Below are positions 16,901-25,524 of a stretch of DNA of 64,000 bases, in pieces. The notes under the pieces are model-generated. The model was not told the DNA's origin and made no database searches. It worked only from the letters and a program-made list of their open reading frames with translations. A program made the translations under genes and the position numbers. Position 1 is the stretch's first letter. Each line of letters starts with the position of its first letter. Origin of the DNA: CAKSHC01 sp045595395 (GTDB lineage Bacteria; Bacillota; Clostridia; Oscillospirales; UMGS1783). The stretch lies in assembly GCA_045595395.1 (NCBI GenBank), contig JAZOAH010000004.1, positions 1 to 64,000 of the forward strand. The letters run 5' to 3'.

Positions 16901-18673
16901 TTATTGTTCCGGCAAAAAGATCTCTGGCTGCATGGCTCGGCGCAACAGATAGGCAATAACATCGCTGCTCTTGCTTTTGAGTACCGTTTGCAGTAGGCGT
17001 GAGGGGTTGTCGCCCTCAGTGGCGGTGGATATGGCCAGTTGCAGGCAGCCAAGCCCCGGCGCTTCGTCGCATTTCAGACGCAGGCCGTCCTCTTCAAAGA
17101 AAAATTTGATGAGCCTGGTGTGCGAGGACTCCAAAAAGGAGAGCCGCACCTTAAGCACCGGGACGTTGTCCTCGTTGTGAGAAAAGCTGCCGGTCACGCC
17201 CACGCAGTGCCGCTCCTGCCCGAAATCGAGTACCGTGTAGGCCGGCAGGTCAAAACCGATGGCAAAACTGTGGGTGCGGTCGGCTTCCTGAAGATCGCAC
17301 CATAACTCGCCGTCATGGGCGGTAAAGGAAAGGGCTCGCAGGCCGCCGCTGTAGCAGTTTTGCACCGCCTGCATAAATCCCGGCATCAGCCCCAGCGAGG
17401 TCTGCCGCTCCTGCGGCAGGGCAAATCGGCGGCCGTGCAGTTCTTCAATGCGGTCTCGCAACTCCTCCTGCTCCCGTCGGGTCGAGATGGGATGAAACAG
17501 CCGCCGCCAGCGGCTGGGTGTCGGCTGCTCCAAATAGGCGCAGCGGCGGCCCAAACCCTCGCAGGTGCGGCGCAGCGAATCCTGTGCCGCCGCATCTTCG
17601 GGCAGGGCGTCGCCAAAGGGTCGGGAAAAATAGTCCTCGACCAGGTCATAAAATCGGCTCTGCTGGAAAAGCTCATTATTGCCGGCGTTGGATACGATCA
17701 GTATGCCCGTCTGGGGATAGCCGATGACGTTTTGACCGAACATCCCGTTAAAGAGGAAGCTGTCCCCCTTGCGGCCGACCCAGGTCTGGTAGCCGTAATC
17801 GAAGTTGCCGGTCTGCGCCGGGGTCTGACTTTGCTTGGTGATCGACTGCTTGATCCATTCCTCGCTCACCAGCCGATGCCCCTGCCAAACGCCGCCGTTT
17901 AGGACCAGTTGGCCGATCTTGGCCAGATCCTCGGGCAGGATATACAAGCCCCAGCCGCCCTTGGTGATGCCCTCGGGCGAGGACTCCCAGTAATAATTAT
18001 CTATGCTCAGCGGCACAAACAGGCGTGGGCGCAGGTACTCGACCAGCGATTGCCCCGTCCGCTTGGATACGATGGCTGAGAGCATATAGGTGTTAATGCT
18101 GTTGTAGTGGAAATCCACGCCGGGATTTTTGACGTTCGATTCAAAAAAGCAGCGCACCCACTCGGTCTCGGTGACGGCGGCCGACTCGTTCATGGACACG
18201 CCCGAGCGCATGGTCAGCAGATCCTCGACCGTGATGGCGGCGTGGGTCAGTTTCGATAGGCCTGTGCGCTCAAAAATGTCGATCAGACGCTCTTTGATGT
18301 CGAGTTTGCCCTCGTCGACCAGCATGCCGATGGCCAGCGCCGTGATGGATTTACACTCGGAATAGGTGATATGCCACACGCCTCGGTCATAAGCGCCGAA
18401 GGCGGCGTCGCACAGCAGGCGGCCGTGGCGGTAGATGGTGATGCCGTGCATGTCCAGGCTGCGGTCGGCGTCCAGGTCATGCAAAAAATTTTCCAGGTGG
18501 GAGGAGGGGATGCCGCCGCTCTCGGCGGAGGCACGAGGGAAGGGCTGGCGCACCGCCGTCGGGCGAAAATCGGGCTTGTGCGAGGATGCGTTGATGATCG
18601 GCACGACCGGCTTGTCTACATCCATCATCCGCCGCACCAGAGTGATGAGCTTTTGATAGGTATGAAGATCCAT
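16901..18673 (-). CDS. Serine hydrolase, beta-lactamase/class-C-like fold
   Basis: 590 aa, no signal peptide, so probably cytoplasmic. The first 350 residues are the beta-lactamase-like serine hydrolase fold. The catalytic SxxK is SECK (about 106-109, TYSECKSITALAIG); the second motif is Tyr-Asn-Ser in FHYNSINTYML where YxN is usual; a GGWGLYILPEDLAKIG segment follows, as in EstB/AmpC relatives. The last 220 residues form an extra domain of unknown type. Peptide, ester or beta-lactam substrates cannot be told apart. Co-transcribed with the LOG gene just upstream, 1 nt apart. Confidence 0.75.
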   Translation of the reverse strand: MDLHTYQKLITLVRRMMDVDKPVVPIINASSHKPDFRPTAVRQPFPRASAESGGIPSSHLENFLHDLDADRSLDMHGITIYRHGRLLCDAAFGAYDRGVWHITYSECKSITALAIGMLVDEGKLDIKERLIDIFERTGLSKLTHAAITVEDLLTMRSGVSMNESAAVTETEWVRCFFESNVKNPGVDFHYNSINTYMLSAIVSKRTGQSLVEYLRPRLFVPLSIDNYYWESSPEGITKGGWGLYILPEDLAKIGQLVLNGGVWQGHRLVSEEWIKQSITKQSQTPAQTGNFDYGYQTWVGRKGDSFLFNGMFGQNVIGYPQTGILIVSNAGNNELFQQSRFYDLVEDYFSRPFGDALPEDAAAQDSLRRTCEGLGRRCAYLEQPTPSRWRRLFHPISTRREQEELRDRIEELHGRRFALPQERQTSLGLMPGFMQAVQNCYSGGLRALSFTAHDGELWCDLQEADRTHSFAIGFDLPAYTVLDFGQERHCVGVTGSFSHNEDNVPVLKVRLSFLESSHTRLIKFFFEEDGLRLKCDEAPGLGCLQLAISTATEGDNPSRLLQTVLKSKSSDVIAYLLRRAMQPEIFLPEQ

Positions 18674-18674
18674 A

Positions 18675-19256
18675 TTATCCGTCCTTTAACTGATGTACCG
18701 TATACCGCTGCTCGTTGGGATCGTCCAGATAGGCGATAAGCCTATCCGGATCGTCGGTGATCTCATAGAGCGAGTGGCAGTTTTCGTTGATAAAATGGTC
18801 GGCCATCGACTGTTCCATCATCTTTTCCAAATGCTCATAGTAGTTGTTGATGTTGAAGATGATGATGGGCTTGGTGTGGCGGCCGAGCTGTTTGAGGGTC
18901 AGCACCTCAAAGAACTCTTCAAAGGTGCCGATGCCTCCGGGTGCAATGATAAAGCAATCAGCCTCTTCCTCCATGGTGAATTTGCGCTGTTGCATGGTGT
19001 CGGTATAGATGATGTCGGTGCAACCGTCATAGATCTCCTCGATATTTTCATCACGGAAAAAGTGGGGGATGACCCCGACGATGGGGGCATTTTCTTTTTT
19101 AAAACCACGTGCCGCCGCACCCATCAGGCCGTTAGCGCCTGCGCCGAAGACCAGGCTGTGCCCCGCCTGCGCCAGGCGCTGACACAGCGCCTCGGTAGCC
19201 TCCATATAAATCGGATCGATCAAAGGGCTGGCCGCCCCAAAAACACAACATTTCAT
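18675..19256 (-). CDS. LOG family protein (nucleoside 5'-monophosphate phosphoribohydrolase-like)
   Basis: 193 aa, Rossmann fold. The diagnostic PGGIGTFEEF motif (residues about 105-114) and the GAGANGLMGAAARGF segment (about 39-53) mark the TIGR00730/LOG group. Members cleave the N-glycosidic bond of cytokinin nucleotides or AMP-like nucleotides. Many were once mislabelled lysine decarboxylase. ATG 19256 with AGGAGG and its own promoter. Real substrate in Clostridia is not known. Confidence 0.85.
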   Translation of the reverse strand: MKCCVFGAASPLIDPIYMEATEALCQRLAQAGHSLVFGAGANGLMGAAARGFKKENAPIVGVIPHFFRDENIEEIYDGCTDIIYTDTMQQRKFTMEEEADCFIIAPGGIGTFEEFFEVLTLKQLGRHTKPIIIFNINNYYEHLEKMMEQSMADHFINENCHSLYEITDDPDRLIAYLDDPNEQRYTVHQLKDG

Positions 19257-19279
19257 GCGCTGTACCTCCTATACCTCTT

Positions 19280-19308
19280 ATTATATGGATAACATTTGGC
19301 AATATCAA
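19280..19308 (-). promoter_or_regulatory. Sigma-A promoter of the LOG-hydrolase operon
   Basis: On the minus strand TTGATA, 17-bp spacer, TATAAT (19280-19285), about 24 nt before the start codon. Confidence 0.75.
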
Positions 19309-19393
19309 TGAAAATTCCATAAATTTCATTGGCTAATCGGCGGTATTTGTCCGAAAATAAGGATGAAATCACACGAAAAGGGAGGTGAATTTC

Positions 19394-19585
19394 ATGAGCA
19401 ACAACAACAGCAACATGGCCCCCAACAAGGAAGCTATGAATCGTTTCAAGAACGAATGTGCCAGCGAGGTTGGCGTTACCCTCAAGCAGGGCTACAACGG
19501 CGATCTGACCTCCAGACAGGCCGGCAGCATCGGCGGTCAGATGGTCAAGAAGATGATCTCCAAGTACGAGCAGAACATGCAGTAA
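19394..19585 (+). CDS. Small acid-soluble spore protein, alpha/beta type
   Basis: 63 aa from ATG 19394 behind GGAGGTGA (19381-19388). Contains the two SASP signatures: KEAMNRFKNECASEVGV and LTSRQAGSIGGQMVKKMI. These proteins coat and protect DNA in the dormant spore and are degraded by protease Gpr on germination. The Gpr site normally reads E-[I/F/L/V]-A-S-E, but here it is ECASE, with Cys after the cut position. Expected to be sigma-G controlled; I do not see a convincing sigma-G promoter. Direct evidence that the organism sporulates. Confidence 0.93.
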   Translation: MSNNNSNMAPNKEAMNRFKNECASEVGVTLKQGYNGDLTSRQAGSIGGQMVKKMISKYEQNMQ

Positions 19586-19627
19586 AAGAAGTATGGCGGC
19601 ACGGCAATCGCTGTGTCGCCTTTCCCT

Positions 19628-19656
19628 TTGACAGGACGGGGCGTTTGCGGTATAAT
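19628..19656 (+). promoter_or_regulatory. Consensus sigma-A promoter of the GIY-YIG gene
   Basis: Perfect TTGACA (19628-19633), 17-bp spacer, perfect TATAAT (19651-19656). The predicted transcript starts about 15 nt before the GTG start, so the leader is hardly more than the ribosome site. Confidence 0.85.
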
Positions 19657-19677
19657 AAGGCGAAAGGGGAGAGGGAT

Positions 19678-19932
19678 GTGGCCTATTTTGTTTACCTGTT
19701 GCGTTGCGGTGACGGCACGCTCTACACCGGTAGTACCGACGATGTCGCCCGCCGCCTGGCAGTGCACCAAAGCGGCAAGGGCGCCAAATACACCCGCTCC
19801 CGCCATCCGCTCACCCTGGTATATCAAGAAGAACTGGAGAACAAAAGCGCCGCCCTCAAACGTGAGGCGGCCATCAAAAAATTGCCCCGCTCCGAAAAAC
19901 TGAAATTGATAGCAAAAGATCCGCTCATTTGA
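19678..19932 (+). CDS. GIY-YIG nuclease-fold protein (UPF0213, YhbQ/YazA-like)
   Basis: 84 aa from GTG 19678, preceded by AAAGGGGAGAGG. The frame is open further upstream, but the promoter at 19628-19656 fixes the start. Motifs: YFVYLLRC, TLYTGST (the GIY...YIG equivalents), then the conserved Arg in VARRLAVHQ, GKGAKYTRSRHP and a C-terminal LKREAAIKKLPR helix. Family members are small single-domain GIY-YIG proteins; nuclease activity on nucleic acid is reported for some. Stop codon lies within the terminator hairpin. Confidence 0.9.
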   Translation: MAYFVYLLRCGDGTLYTGSTDDVARRLAVHQSGKGAKYTRSRHPLTLVYQEELENKSAALKREAAIKKLPRSEKLKLIAKDPLI

Positions 19933-19948
19933 GCGGATCTTTCGTTTG
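19915..19948 (+). terminator. Hairpin terminator overlapping the GIY-YIG stop codon
   Basis: Perfect 12-bp stem (19915-19926 with 19931-19942), loop ATTT, then CGTTT. Similar in sequence to the hairpin at 21212-21249. Confidence 0.7.
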
Positions 19949-19980
19949 CAAAACTCCTGTATAAAAAATACCAAAGCCTA

Positions 19981-20010
19981 TTGACGAAAAAATCAACCTT
20001 CATGTACAAT
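19981..20010 (+). promoter_or_regulatory. Sigma-A promoter of lipoprotein gene
   Basis: TTGACG, 18-bp spacer, TACAAT (20005-20010), about 35 nt before the ATG. Confidence 0.7.
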
Positions 20011-20045
20011 AAAAACAAGAAGAAATAGCCAAAGGAGGGACGATT

Positions 20046-21212
20046 ATGAAACAGATCGGAAAAGCCGTTGTTTTTTTCATGGTGTTGCTCTTGCTTCTGG
20101 GGCTGGCGGGATGCGCCGAGCCTTCGGTTTCGTCGTCCGTCCCGGCCCCGTCCTCGCAATCCGAGCCGGAGATCGAGCCATACATCATTGAGCCGCTGGA
20201 AACCCCGACGAACGGCGGCATGACCTATGAAGAATATTTCTCCATCGAGCGGGAATTAAAGCCTTGCCAAGAAACGGTTGCCAAACAAGAGCGGTACTAC
20301 ATGACTGCGTACGGAAAGATTTTTATCACGCAACAGGATATCTCCTTGGAGAGGGAAGGGGAACTCGTGTTGCTGTACCGACAGCCGATGGCGATAAGCC
20401 ATGTTACCGTGGATGAGGATTGGATCATGTGGATAGCCAGACCGCAGAACGGGGGATATGCGTCGATTTATCGCATCTATCTACCGACCATGCATTATGA
20501 ATGCTTATATTCCTCCTTTGAATTGATGGGATTTCGTTGCCTATCTTCGACGGATATTCGTTTGATCGAACATCGACAGGTAGGGATCGGCGGTCAGGTG
20601 CAGCAGGCGGCAACGGTATATAGTTTACTGACCGGACGGTTTTATATCGTTGAAGATCAAGAAGATGACGCAAAGGTGCGTGAGGCGTATTTGCCCCAGC
20701 GAGATCTGGATATGGGGCTGCCGTCAGGCGGTCAGTCCGTTTTGATAGGGACTCGTGACCTGATCATAGGATCGAAAAACCCGGCCCTTTATCAGAAGTA
20801 TCTGAGCCGGGAACGAGCCGAGACTCGAACGACCCAATACGGAGGATGGCGCACGGTTGGGAGCAAGATATATGAAAACGGCACCGGCAAACTGATTTTG
20901 GAATTTCGGGACGATATTCGCGCCGCATTCATAACCGAGGAGGCGATATATTTCATATCGGGAGCGACCCTGTACCGATATCATCCGTCCTCTCAAACCA
21001 TTGATGTGCTGTGCCGTGAGGTGGGTGATTGCGACAGCATACGCCCGATCACCAATTATATCGTAGAGTTGTATATGCTCAATCCCCGTTACGGTGAGCA
21101 GGGGGAGGAAGAGGAAATGATCTATAGATATTATGATCTGTTGAGCCATTATTCTGTGCCCATCCCCAAGGATGTACGCATCGAGGATAAACTGCAGGAA
21201 CTAGAAGAATGA
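20046..21212 (+). CDS. Lipoprotein of unknown function
   Basis: 388 aa. Signal peptide with lipobox LAGC (Cys about 23), then a Ser/Pro/Glu-rich linker (to about 55) and a beta-rich C-terminal body with several 'I-Y-x-Y/R' strands (ASIYRIYLP, FYIVEDQ, ATLYRYHP, EMIYRYYD). The strand pattern suggests a propeller-like or DUF5050-like fold, but I do not recognise the family. Own promoter and terminator, so a single-gene unit. Codon use looks slightly more AT-rich than its neighbours. No catalytic motif seen. Confidence 0.7.
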   Translation: MKQIGKAVVFFMVLLLLLGLAGCAEPSVSSSVPAPSSQSEPEIEPYIIEPLETPTNGGMTYEEYFSIERELKPCQETVAKQERYYMTAYGKIFITQQDISLEREGELVLLYRQPMAISHVTVDEDWIMWIARPQNGGYASIYRIYLPTMHYECLYSSFELMGFRCLSSTDIRLIEHRQVGIGGQVQQAATVYSLLTGRFYIVEDQEDDAKVREAYLPQRDLDMGLPSGGQSVLIGTRDLIIGSKNPALYQKYLSRERAETRTTQYGGWRTVGSKIYENGTGKLILEFRDDIRAAFITEEAIYFISGATLYRYHPSSQTIDVLCREVGDCDSIRPITNYIVELYMLNPRYGEQGEEEEMIYRYYDLLSHYSVPIPKDVRIEDKLQELEE

Positions 21213-21249
21213 TATAAAAGATCCGCTTATTTGAGCGGATCTTTTATAT
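21212..21249. terminator. Bidirectional terminator between lipoprotein gene and recG
   Basis: 16-bp perfect palindromic stem (21212-21227 with 21234-21249) with A-run and T-run flanks. Overlaps the stop codons of both convergent genes. Confidence 0.85.
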
Positions 21250-23253
21250 GGTTGCGTTATATTTACGGATGACCTGCCGCACCGCCTCACGCAGGGCACG
21301 GTGCTTGGCGGCGGTGAGCTTGGGGTCTTGCTCAAGGATGCGATAGGCGGCGTCACGTGCCGCAATGAGGGTCTGCATATCGTCCATCAGATCGGCGATG
21401 CGAAACCGCACCAGGCCGCTTTGCCGCCGGCCGAAAAATTCGCCCGGCCCTCGCAATTTGAGATCCTCACGGCTGATCATAAAGCCGTCGTTGGTCTGGG
21501 TCATGACCCGCAGCCGCTCGCTGTCCGAATCGGATACGAGGATGCAGGTGCTCTGCTGACGGCCTCGCCCGATGCGGCCACGCAGCTGATGCAGCTGGGA
21601 CAGCCCGAATCGCTCGGCGTTTTCGATGACCATGACGGTGGCGTTGGGAACATTGATTCCCACCTCGACCACCGTGGTCGATACCAGCACATCCAAGTCG
21701 CCCCGATAAAAGGCCTGTAAGACGGCCTCTTTCTTTTTGGCGCCCATCTTGCCGTAGAGATAATCGACCCGAAGCCCCGCTAAAAATCCGGCCTTTAATT
21801 CTTCGCACAGTTCCCGTACGCTGACCAGCTCGCTGGTTTCGTCCTCCTCGGCACGGGCGCAGATGACATAGGCCTGCCGCCCCTCGGCCGCCTGCTTCTT
21901 GACAAAGCCGTACAGCCGCTCCCGCAGCGTACTGCCCACCGCAAAGGTCTGAATGGGCTTGCGCCCGGCCGGCAGCTCGTCGATCTGCGACACATCCAGA
22001 TCGGCGTACAGGATCAGCGCCAGGGTGCGGGGGATGGGGGTGGCCGACATGACGATGACGTGCGGCCGCCGTCCCTTTTGGGTCAGCGCCTCCCGTTGCG
22101 CCACACCGAAGCGGTGCTGCTCGTCGGTCACCACCAAGGCCAGGTTTTTGAAGGTGACTTTGTCGGTGATGAGGGCATGCGTGCCGATCAACAGGTCGAT
22201 CCGGCCGCCGGCCAGCTGTTCCAAGATCGGCTTGCGCTCCTTTTGCGATGTTGAGCCGGTCAGCAGGGCGCAACGCACCCCAAGCGGCTCAAACAAGGCC
22301 GATAAGGAGGTGTAATGCTGCTGCGCCAACACCTCGGTCGGCGCCATAAGGGCAGTCTGATACCCGTTTTTTGCAACATAATAGATCACGGCGGCGGCAA
22401 CAGCCGTCTTGCCGCTGCCGACATCGCCCTGGATCAGCCGATTTTGGGCGTAGGGGGTGGCGTAATCGGCCAAACACTCGCCAATCACTCGCTGCTGCGC
22501 CCGGGTCAGAGGAAAGCCGAGAGCATCATAAAAGGGGCGCATATCCACATCGTTTAAGGCAATGTCGGTGCGGCTGCGCTCGCCCTGCTTGATGCCGGCC
22601 AGCGCCAGCGAAAAGATAAGCAATTCTTCAAAGGCCAGTCGCTTACGTGCCGCCTCCAGCGCCTTCTCATCGGTCGGGCGGTGGATGTTTTTCAGAGCAT
22701 AGGAGCGGCGGCACAGCCCCTGCTGACGCCGCAGATCCTCGTCGATGACCTCGCCCAGTCCCTCGATGTCGGAGAGGGCATGAGCCACGGCGGTGCGTAT
22801 GGCGCTTTGGGGCAGCCCCTGGGTGGTGGGGTAGACGGGCAGGATGCAGGGGATGGGCTTTTGGTAATGAGGGTTGACCATTTCATGCCGAAACCGGCCG
22901 GTCATCTTGCCGTAAAAGAGATAGGTCTGCCCGGCCTTGAGCGACTGGGCGGCAAAACGGCGATTGAAAAAGACCAGGTCAAACTGTCCCGTAGAATCGG
23001 CGGCGGTAGCCTTGTATACCTCCATGCCGGGGCGGAGTTTGACGCCACGGGCAGGAGTAATGACGGTGGCGATGACGGCCGCCGTTTCGTTATAAAAGAC
23101 CTCGGCCACCGGCTTGGGGTGGGCCAGGTCGAGATAGCGGCGGGGAAAGAAATGGAGAAGATCATAGACACTCGAAAGGCCGAGCTTGTGAAAAAGCTCG
23201 GCTCTTCTCGGCCCTACCGATTTGACATAGCAAAGATCGGCCTGGGGATCCAT
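21244..23253 (-). CDS. recG: ATP-dependent DNA helicase RecG
   Basis: 669 aa, normal length. N-terminal OB/wedge domain (about 1-170), then SF2 motifs: GDVGSGKTAVAAA (Walker A, about 277), MAPTEVLAQQH, TDEQHRFG (DEQH box), MSATPIPRTLAL, VEVGINVPNAT and QLRGRIGRG, then the TRG-like C-terminal region. Remodels stalled replication forks and branched DNA. Overlaps cysS by one base as the last gene of the cysE-cysS-recG unit. Confidence 0.97.
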   Translation of the reverse strand: MDPQADLCYVKSVGPRRAELFHKLGLSSVYDLLHFFPRRYLDLAHPKPVAEVFYNETAAVIATVITPARGVKLRPGMEVYKATAADSTGQFDLVFFNRRFAAQSLKAGQTYLFYGKMTGRFRHEMVNPHYQKPIPCILPVYPTTQGLPQSAIRTAVAHALSDIEGLGEVIDEDLRRQQGLCRRSYALKNIHRPTDEKALEAARKRLAFEELLIFSLALAGIKQGERSRTDIALNDVDMRPFYDALGFPLTRAQQRVIGECLADYATPYAQNRLIQGDVGSGKTAVAAAVIYYVAKNGYQTALMAPTEVLAQQHYTSLSALFEPLGVRCALLTGSTSQKERKPILEQLAGGRIDLLIGTHALITDKVTFKNLALVVTDEQHRFGVAQREALTQKGRRPHVIVMSATPIPRTLALILYADLDVSQIDELPAGRKPIQTFAVGSTLRERLYGFVKKQAAEGRQAYVICARAEEDETSELVSVRELCEELKAGFLAGLRVDYLYGKMGAKKKEAVLQAFYRGDLDVLVSTTVVEVGINVPNATVMVIENAERFGLSQLHQLRGRIGRGRQQSTCILVSDSDSERLRVMTQTNDGFMISREDLKLRGPGEFFGRRQSGLVRFRIADLMDDMQTLIAARDAAYRILEQDPKLTAAKHRALREAVRQVIRKYNATI

Positions 23254-24641
23254 CAGGCTTTATGCCACTGGACACCCTGCGGCGTGTCTTCCAGCACGAT
23301 GCCACGGGCCTTGAGATCGTCACGGATGCGGTCGGCCGTAGCAAAGTCACGGGCCTTGCGGGCGGCCTGCCGCTGCTCGATGAGCGCCTCGATCTCGGCG
23401 TCCAGGGTAACTTCCTCAACCTTGACGTTGAGCGGCTGATCCAGATCCAGCGCCAGCACGCTGTCGCACTCGAGGATCAGTTCATAGATCTTCTGACTCT
23501 TGACCTCATAGCGAGCCATGTTCCAAACCACACCCAGGGCCTTGGGAATGTTCAGATCGTCGAAGATGGCCTCGTCAAATTCCTTGCGGAAATTCTCGAT
23601 GATATCATCGGACACCGCACCGTCGGCGTCCTTGTGACGGGCGGTGGTGTTCTTCAGATTTTCCAGCGATTTCTGCGCCGCCTTCATGCCCTCCCAGGTG
23701 AAATTGAGCTTGGAACGGTAGTGGGCGTTGAGGCAGAAATAGCGGAAGGAGAGGGGATCGTAGCCCTCCTCGATGAGCTGGTCGATGGTGTAGGTGTTGC
23801 GCAGGGACTTGCTCATCTTGCCGCCGTTGACCAGCATAAATTCGCTGTGCATCCAGGTATCGGCCGCCGGGTGCCCCAGCAGCCCCTCCGACTGGGCGAT
23901 CTCATTTTCATGGTGGATGGGAATGTGGTCAACACCGCCGGTGTGGATATCAAAGCGCTCGCCCAAGTATCTAAGCCCCATGGCCGAGCACTCGATGTGC
24001 CAGCCGGGGAAGCCCATGCCCCAGGGCGAGGGCCACTGCATGATATGGTTGGGCTCGGCCTTTTTCCACAAAGCGAAATCGGCGGGGTGGCGCTTCTCGT
24101 CATTGACCTCAACACGTGCGCCGGCCTGCTGTTCTTCCAGGTTCAGACGGGAGAGCTTGCCGTAGCCGGGGAAGGCGGCGATGTCGTAATAGATGGCATC
24201 GCTGGTCTCATAGCCATAGCCCTTGTCGATGAGCCCCTGCACGAAATCGATCATTTGCGGGATGTTGTCGGTGGCACGGGGGATGAATTCGGGCTTGGAA
24301 ATGTTCAGGCGCTCCAGATCTTTCATGAAGATCTCGGTGTAGAAGGCGGCGATCTCCATGGGGTCTTTTTTTTGCTCCCGTGAGGCCTTGGCCATCTTGT
24401 CCTCACCCTCGTCGGCATCCGAGGTGAGGTGGCCGACGTCGGTGATGTTCATGCAATGCTTGAGGTTGTAGCCGGCACGTTGAAGAGTGCGGCGCAGCTC
24501 ATCCATAAAGACATAGGTGCGCAGGTTGCCGATGTGGGCGAAATTGTAAACGGTCGGGCCGCAGGAATAGATAGACACCTCGCCGGGGACGAGGGTCTGA
24601 AGCTCTTCCTTTTTGCGGGACATGGTGTTGTAGACGATCAT
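23253..24641 (-). CDS. cysS: Cysteine--tRNA ligase
   Basis: 462 aa. Class I synthetase with zinc ligand Cys in YSCGPTVYNFAHIGN (HIGH = HIGN), a second zinc region WHIECSAM, and KMSKSLRNT (KMSKS). DALR/anticodon-binding region at the C-terminus ends GVQWHKA. Charges tRNA-Cys. Start overlaps the cysE stop (ATGA); the operon lies behind a T-box whose UGGA element fits uncharged tRNA-Cys. Confidence 0.97.
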   Translation of the reverse strand: MIVYNTMSRKKEELQTLVPGEVSIYSCGPTVYNFAHIGNLRTYVFMDELRRTLQRAGYNLKHCMNITDVGHLTSDADEGEDKMAKASREQKKDPMEIAAFYTEIFMKDLERLNISKPEFIPRATDNIPQMIDFVQGLIDKGYGYETSDAIYYDIAAFPGYGKLSRLNLEEQQAGARVEVNDEKRHPADFALWKKAEPNHIMQWPSPWGMGFPGWHIECSAMGLRYLGERFDIHTGGVDHIPIHHENEIAQSEGLLGHPAADTWMHSEFMLVNGGKMSKSLRNTYTIDQLIEEGYDPLSFRYFCLNAHYRSKLNFTWEGMKAAQKSLENLKNTTARHKDADGAVSDDIIENFRKEFDEAIFDDLNIPKALGVVWNMARYEVKSQKIYELILECDSVLALDLDQPLNVKVEEVTLDAEIEALIEQRQAARKARDFATADRIRDDLKARGIVLEDTPQGVQWHKA

Positions 24642-25264
24642 GATTGTTTCTCCTGTTCGAGTAGGTTAATACGGTGTTCCAGACGGCACAGCTGTTGCAC
24701 GACCGGGTCGGGCATGTGGATCTGGTCGGTCTTGGCCTCGATGCGCTTGCCGTCCATCTTGACGATCTTGGCCGGGATGCCGACAGCCGTGCTGTTGGGC
24801 GGGATCTCGGTGAGCACCACCGAGTTGGCGGCGATCTTGGCGTTATCGCCGACGGTGAAGGGGCCTAACACCTTGGCACCGGCGCCGACCATGACATTTT
24901 TGCCCAAGGTCGGGTGACGCTTACCCTTGTCCTTGCCGGTACCGCCCAGGGTCACCCCCTGGTAGAGGACGCAGCCCTCGCCGACAACGGCCGTTTCGCC
25001 GATGACGACACCCATGCCGTGGTCGATAAAGACGCCATGGGCGATCTGCGCACCGGGATGGATCTCGATGCCCGTCTTTCTCCGAGCATGCTGAGAGGCC
25101 CAGCGGGCAATAAAATAGTGCTTATGAAGCCACATCCAGTGGGCGAATCGGTACCACTGCAGGGCGTGCAGGCCGGAATACAAGAAGAAGATCTCGGCGC
25201 TGCTTCTGGCCGCCGGATCGTTGGCCTTGACGGCGGCAATATCCTTTTTCAGATTTTCAAACAT
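24638..25264 (-). CDS. cysE: Serine O-acetyltransferase
   Basis: 208 aa from ATG 25264 (MFENLKKDI). The open frame continues upstream only through the T-box leader, so that extension is not coding. Left-handed beta-helix hexapeptide repeats (IEIHPGAQIAHGVFIDHG, VVIGETAVVGEG, GVTLGG, NVMVGAGAKVLG) with catalytic His158/Asp143-type residues in DHGMG and RHPTLG. Makes O-acetylserine, the precursor of cysteine. Shorter than enteric CysE, typical of Firmicutes. A cysteine-starvation T-box controls it. Confidence 0.95.
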   Translation of the reverse strand: MFENLKKDIAAVKANDPAARSSAEIFFLYSGLHALQWYRFAHWMWLHKHYFIARWASQHARRKTGIEIHPGAQIAHGVFIDHGMGVVIGETAVVGEGCVLYQGVTLGGTGKDKGKRHPTLGKNVMVGAGAKVLGPFTVGDNAKIAANSVVLTEIPPNSTAVGIPAKIVKMDGKRIEAKTDQIHMPDPVVQQLCRLEHRINLLEQEKQS

Positions 25265-25281
25265 ACTTCGACTCCAAACAA

Positions 25282-25487
25282 TAAAAAGCCCCCGTAGTCG
25301 CATGACTACGGAGGCGAAAATTTCGCGGTTCCACTCCGATTTATAACTCGTATACCACCGATAACGGGGTGATCCGGTCGGCATTACCCGACAGACAAGG
25401 CGGCCGCACAACGCAACGCTTGCTAAAGATGCTTTCAGCCGTCGGACATCTTCTCTCTGCTGCAAGGAGGAAGCGTATTTTGCCGCT
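25282..25487 (-). ncRNA. T-box riboswitch, cysteine type
   Basis: The minus-strand leader of cysE-cysS contains the T-box core GGAGTGGAACCGCG (about 25322-25335). A strong terminator follows: 12-bp stem GCCTCCGTAGTC/GACTACGGGGGC and five T residues (about 25282-25315). The UGGA within the core pairs with the UCCA end of a tRNA whose discriminator is U, as in tRNA-Cys. Upstream is stem I (GAAGATG...CATCTTT with CTTGC/GCAAG). UGC triplets occur on its 3' side, but I did not fix which one is the specifier. Expected: uncharged tRNA-Cys stabilises the antiterminator and turns on cysE-cysS. Confidence 0.92.
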
Positions 25488-25493
25488 TACTAT

Positions 25494-25522
25494 ATTATAC
25501 CAAAGGAAAGGGGATTTGTAAA
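25494..25522 (-). promoter_or_regulatory. Sigma-A promoter of the T-box/cysE operon
   Basis: Minus-strand TTTACA, 17-bp spacer, TATAAT (25494-25499), immediately upstream of the T-box leader and just past the pgsA stop. Confidence 0.85.
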
Positions 25523-25524
25523 CC

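Noticed and set aside
19363..19677. Long frame running from before the spore-protein gene into the GIY-YIG gene
   Set aside because: A perfect promoter at 19628-19656 and a GTG start at 19678 place the GIY-YIG start after this part, which is a shadow of the SASP gene in another frame.
25265..25465. N-terminal extension of CysE by about 67 residues
   Set aside because: This stretch is the T-box leader with terminator; the conserved protein begins at MFENLKKDI (25264).
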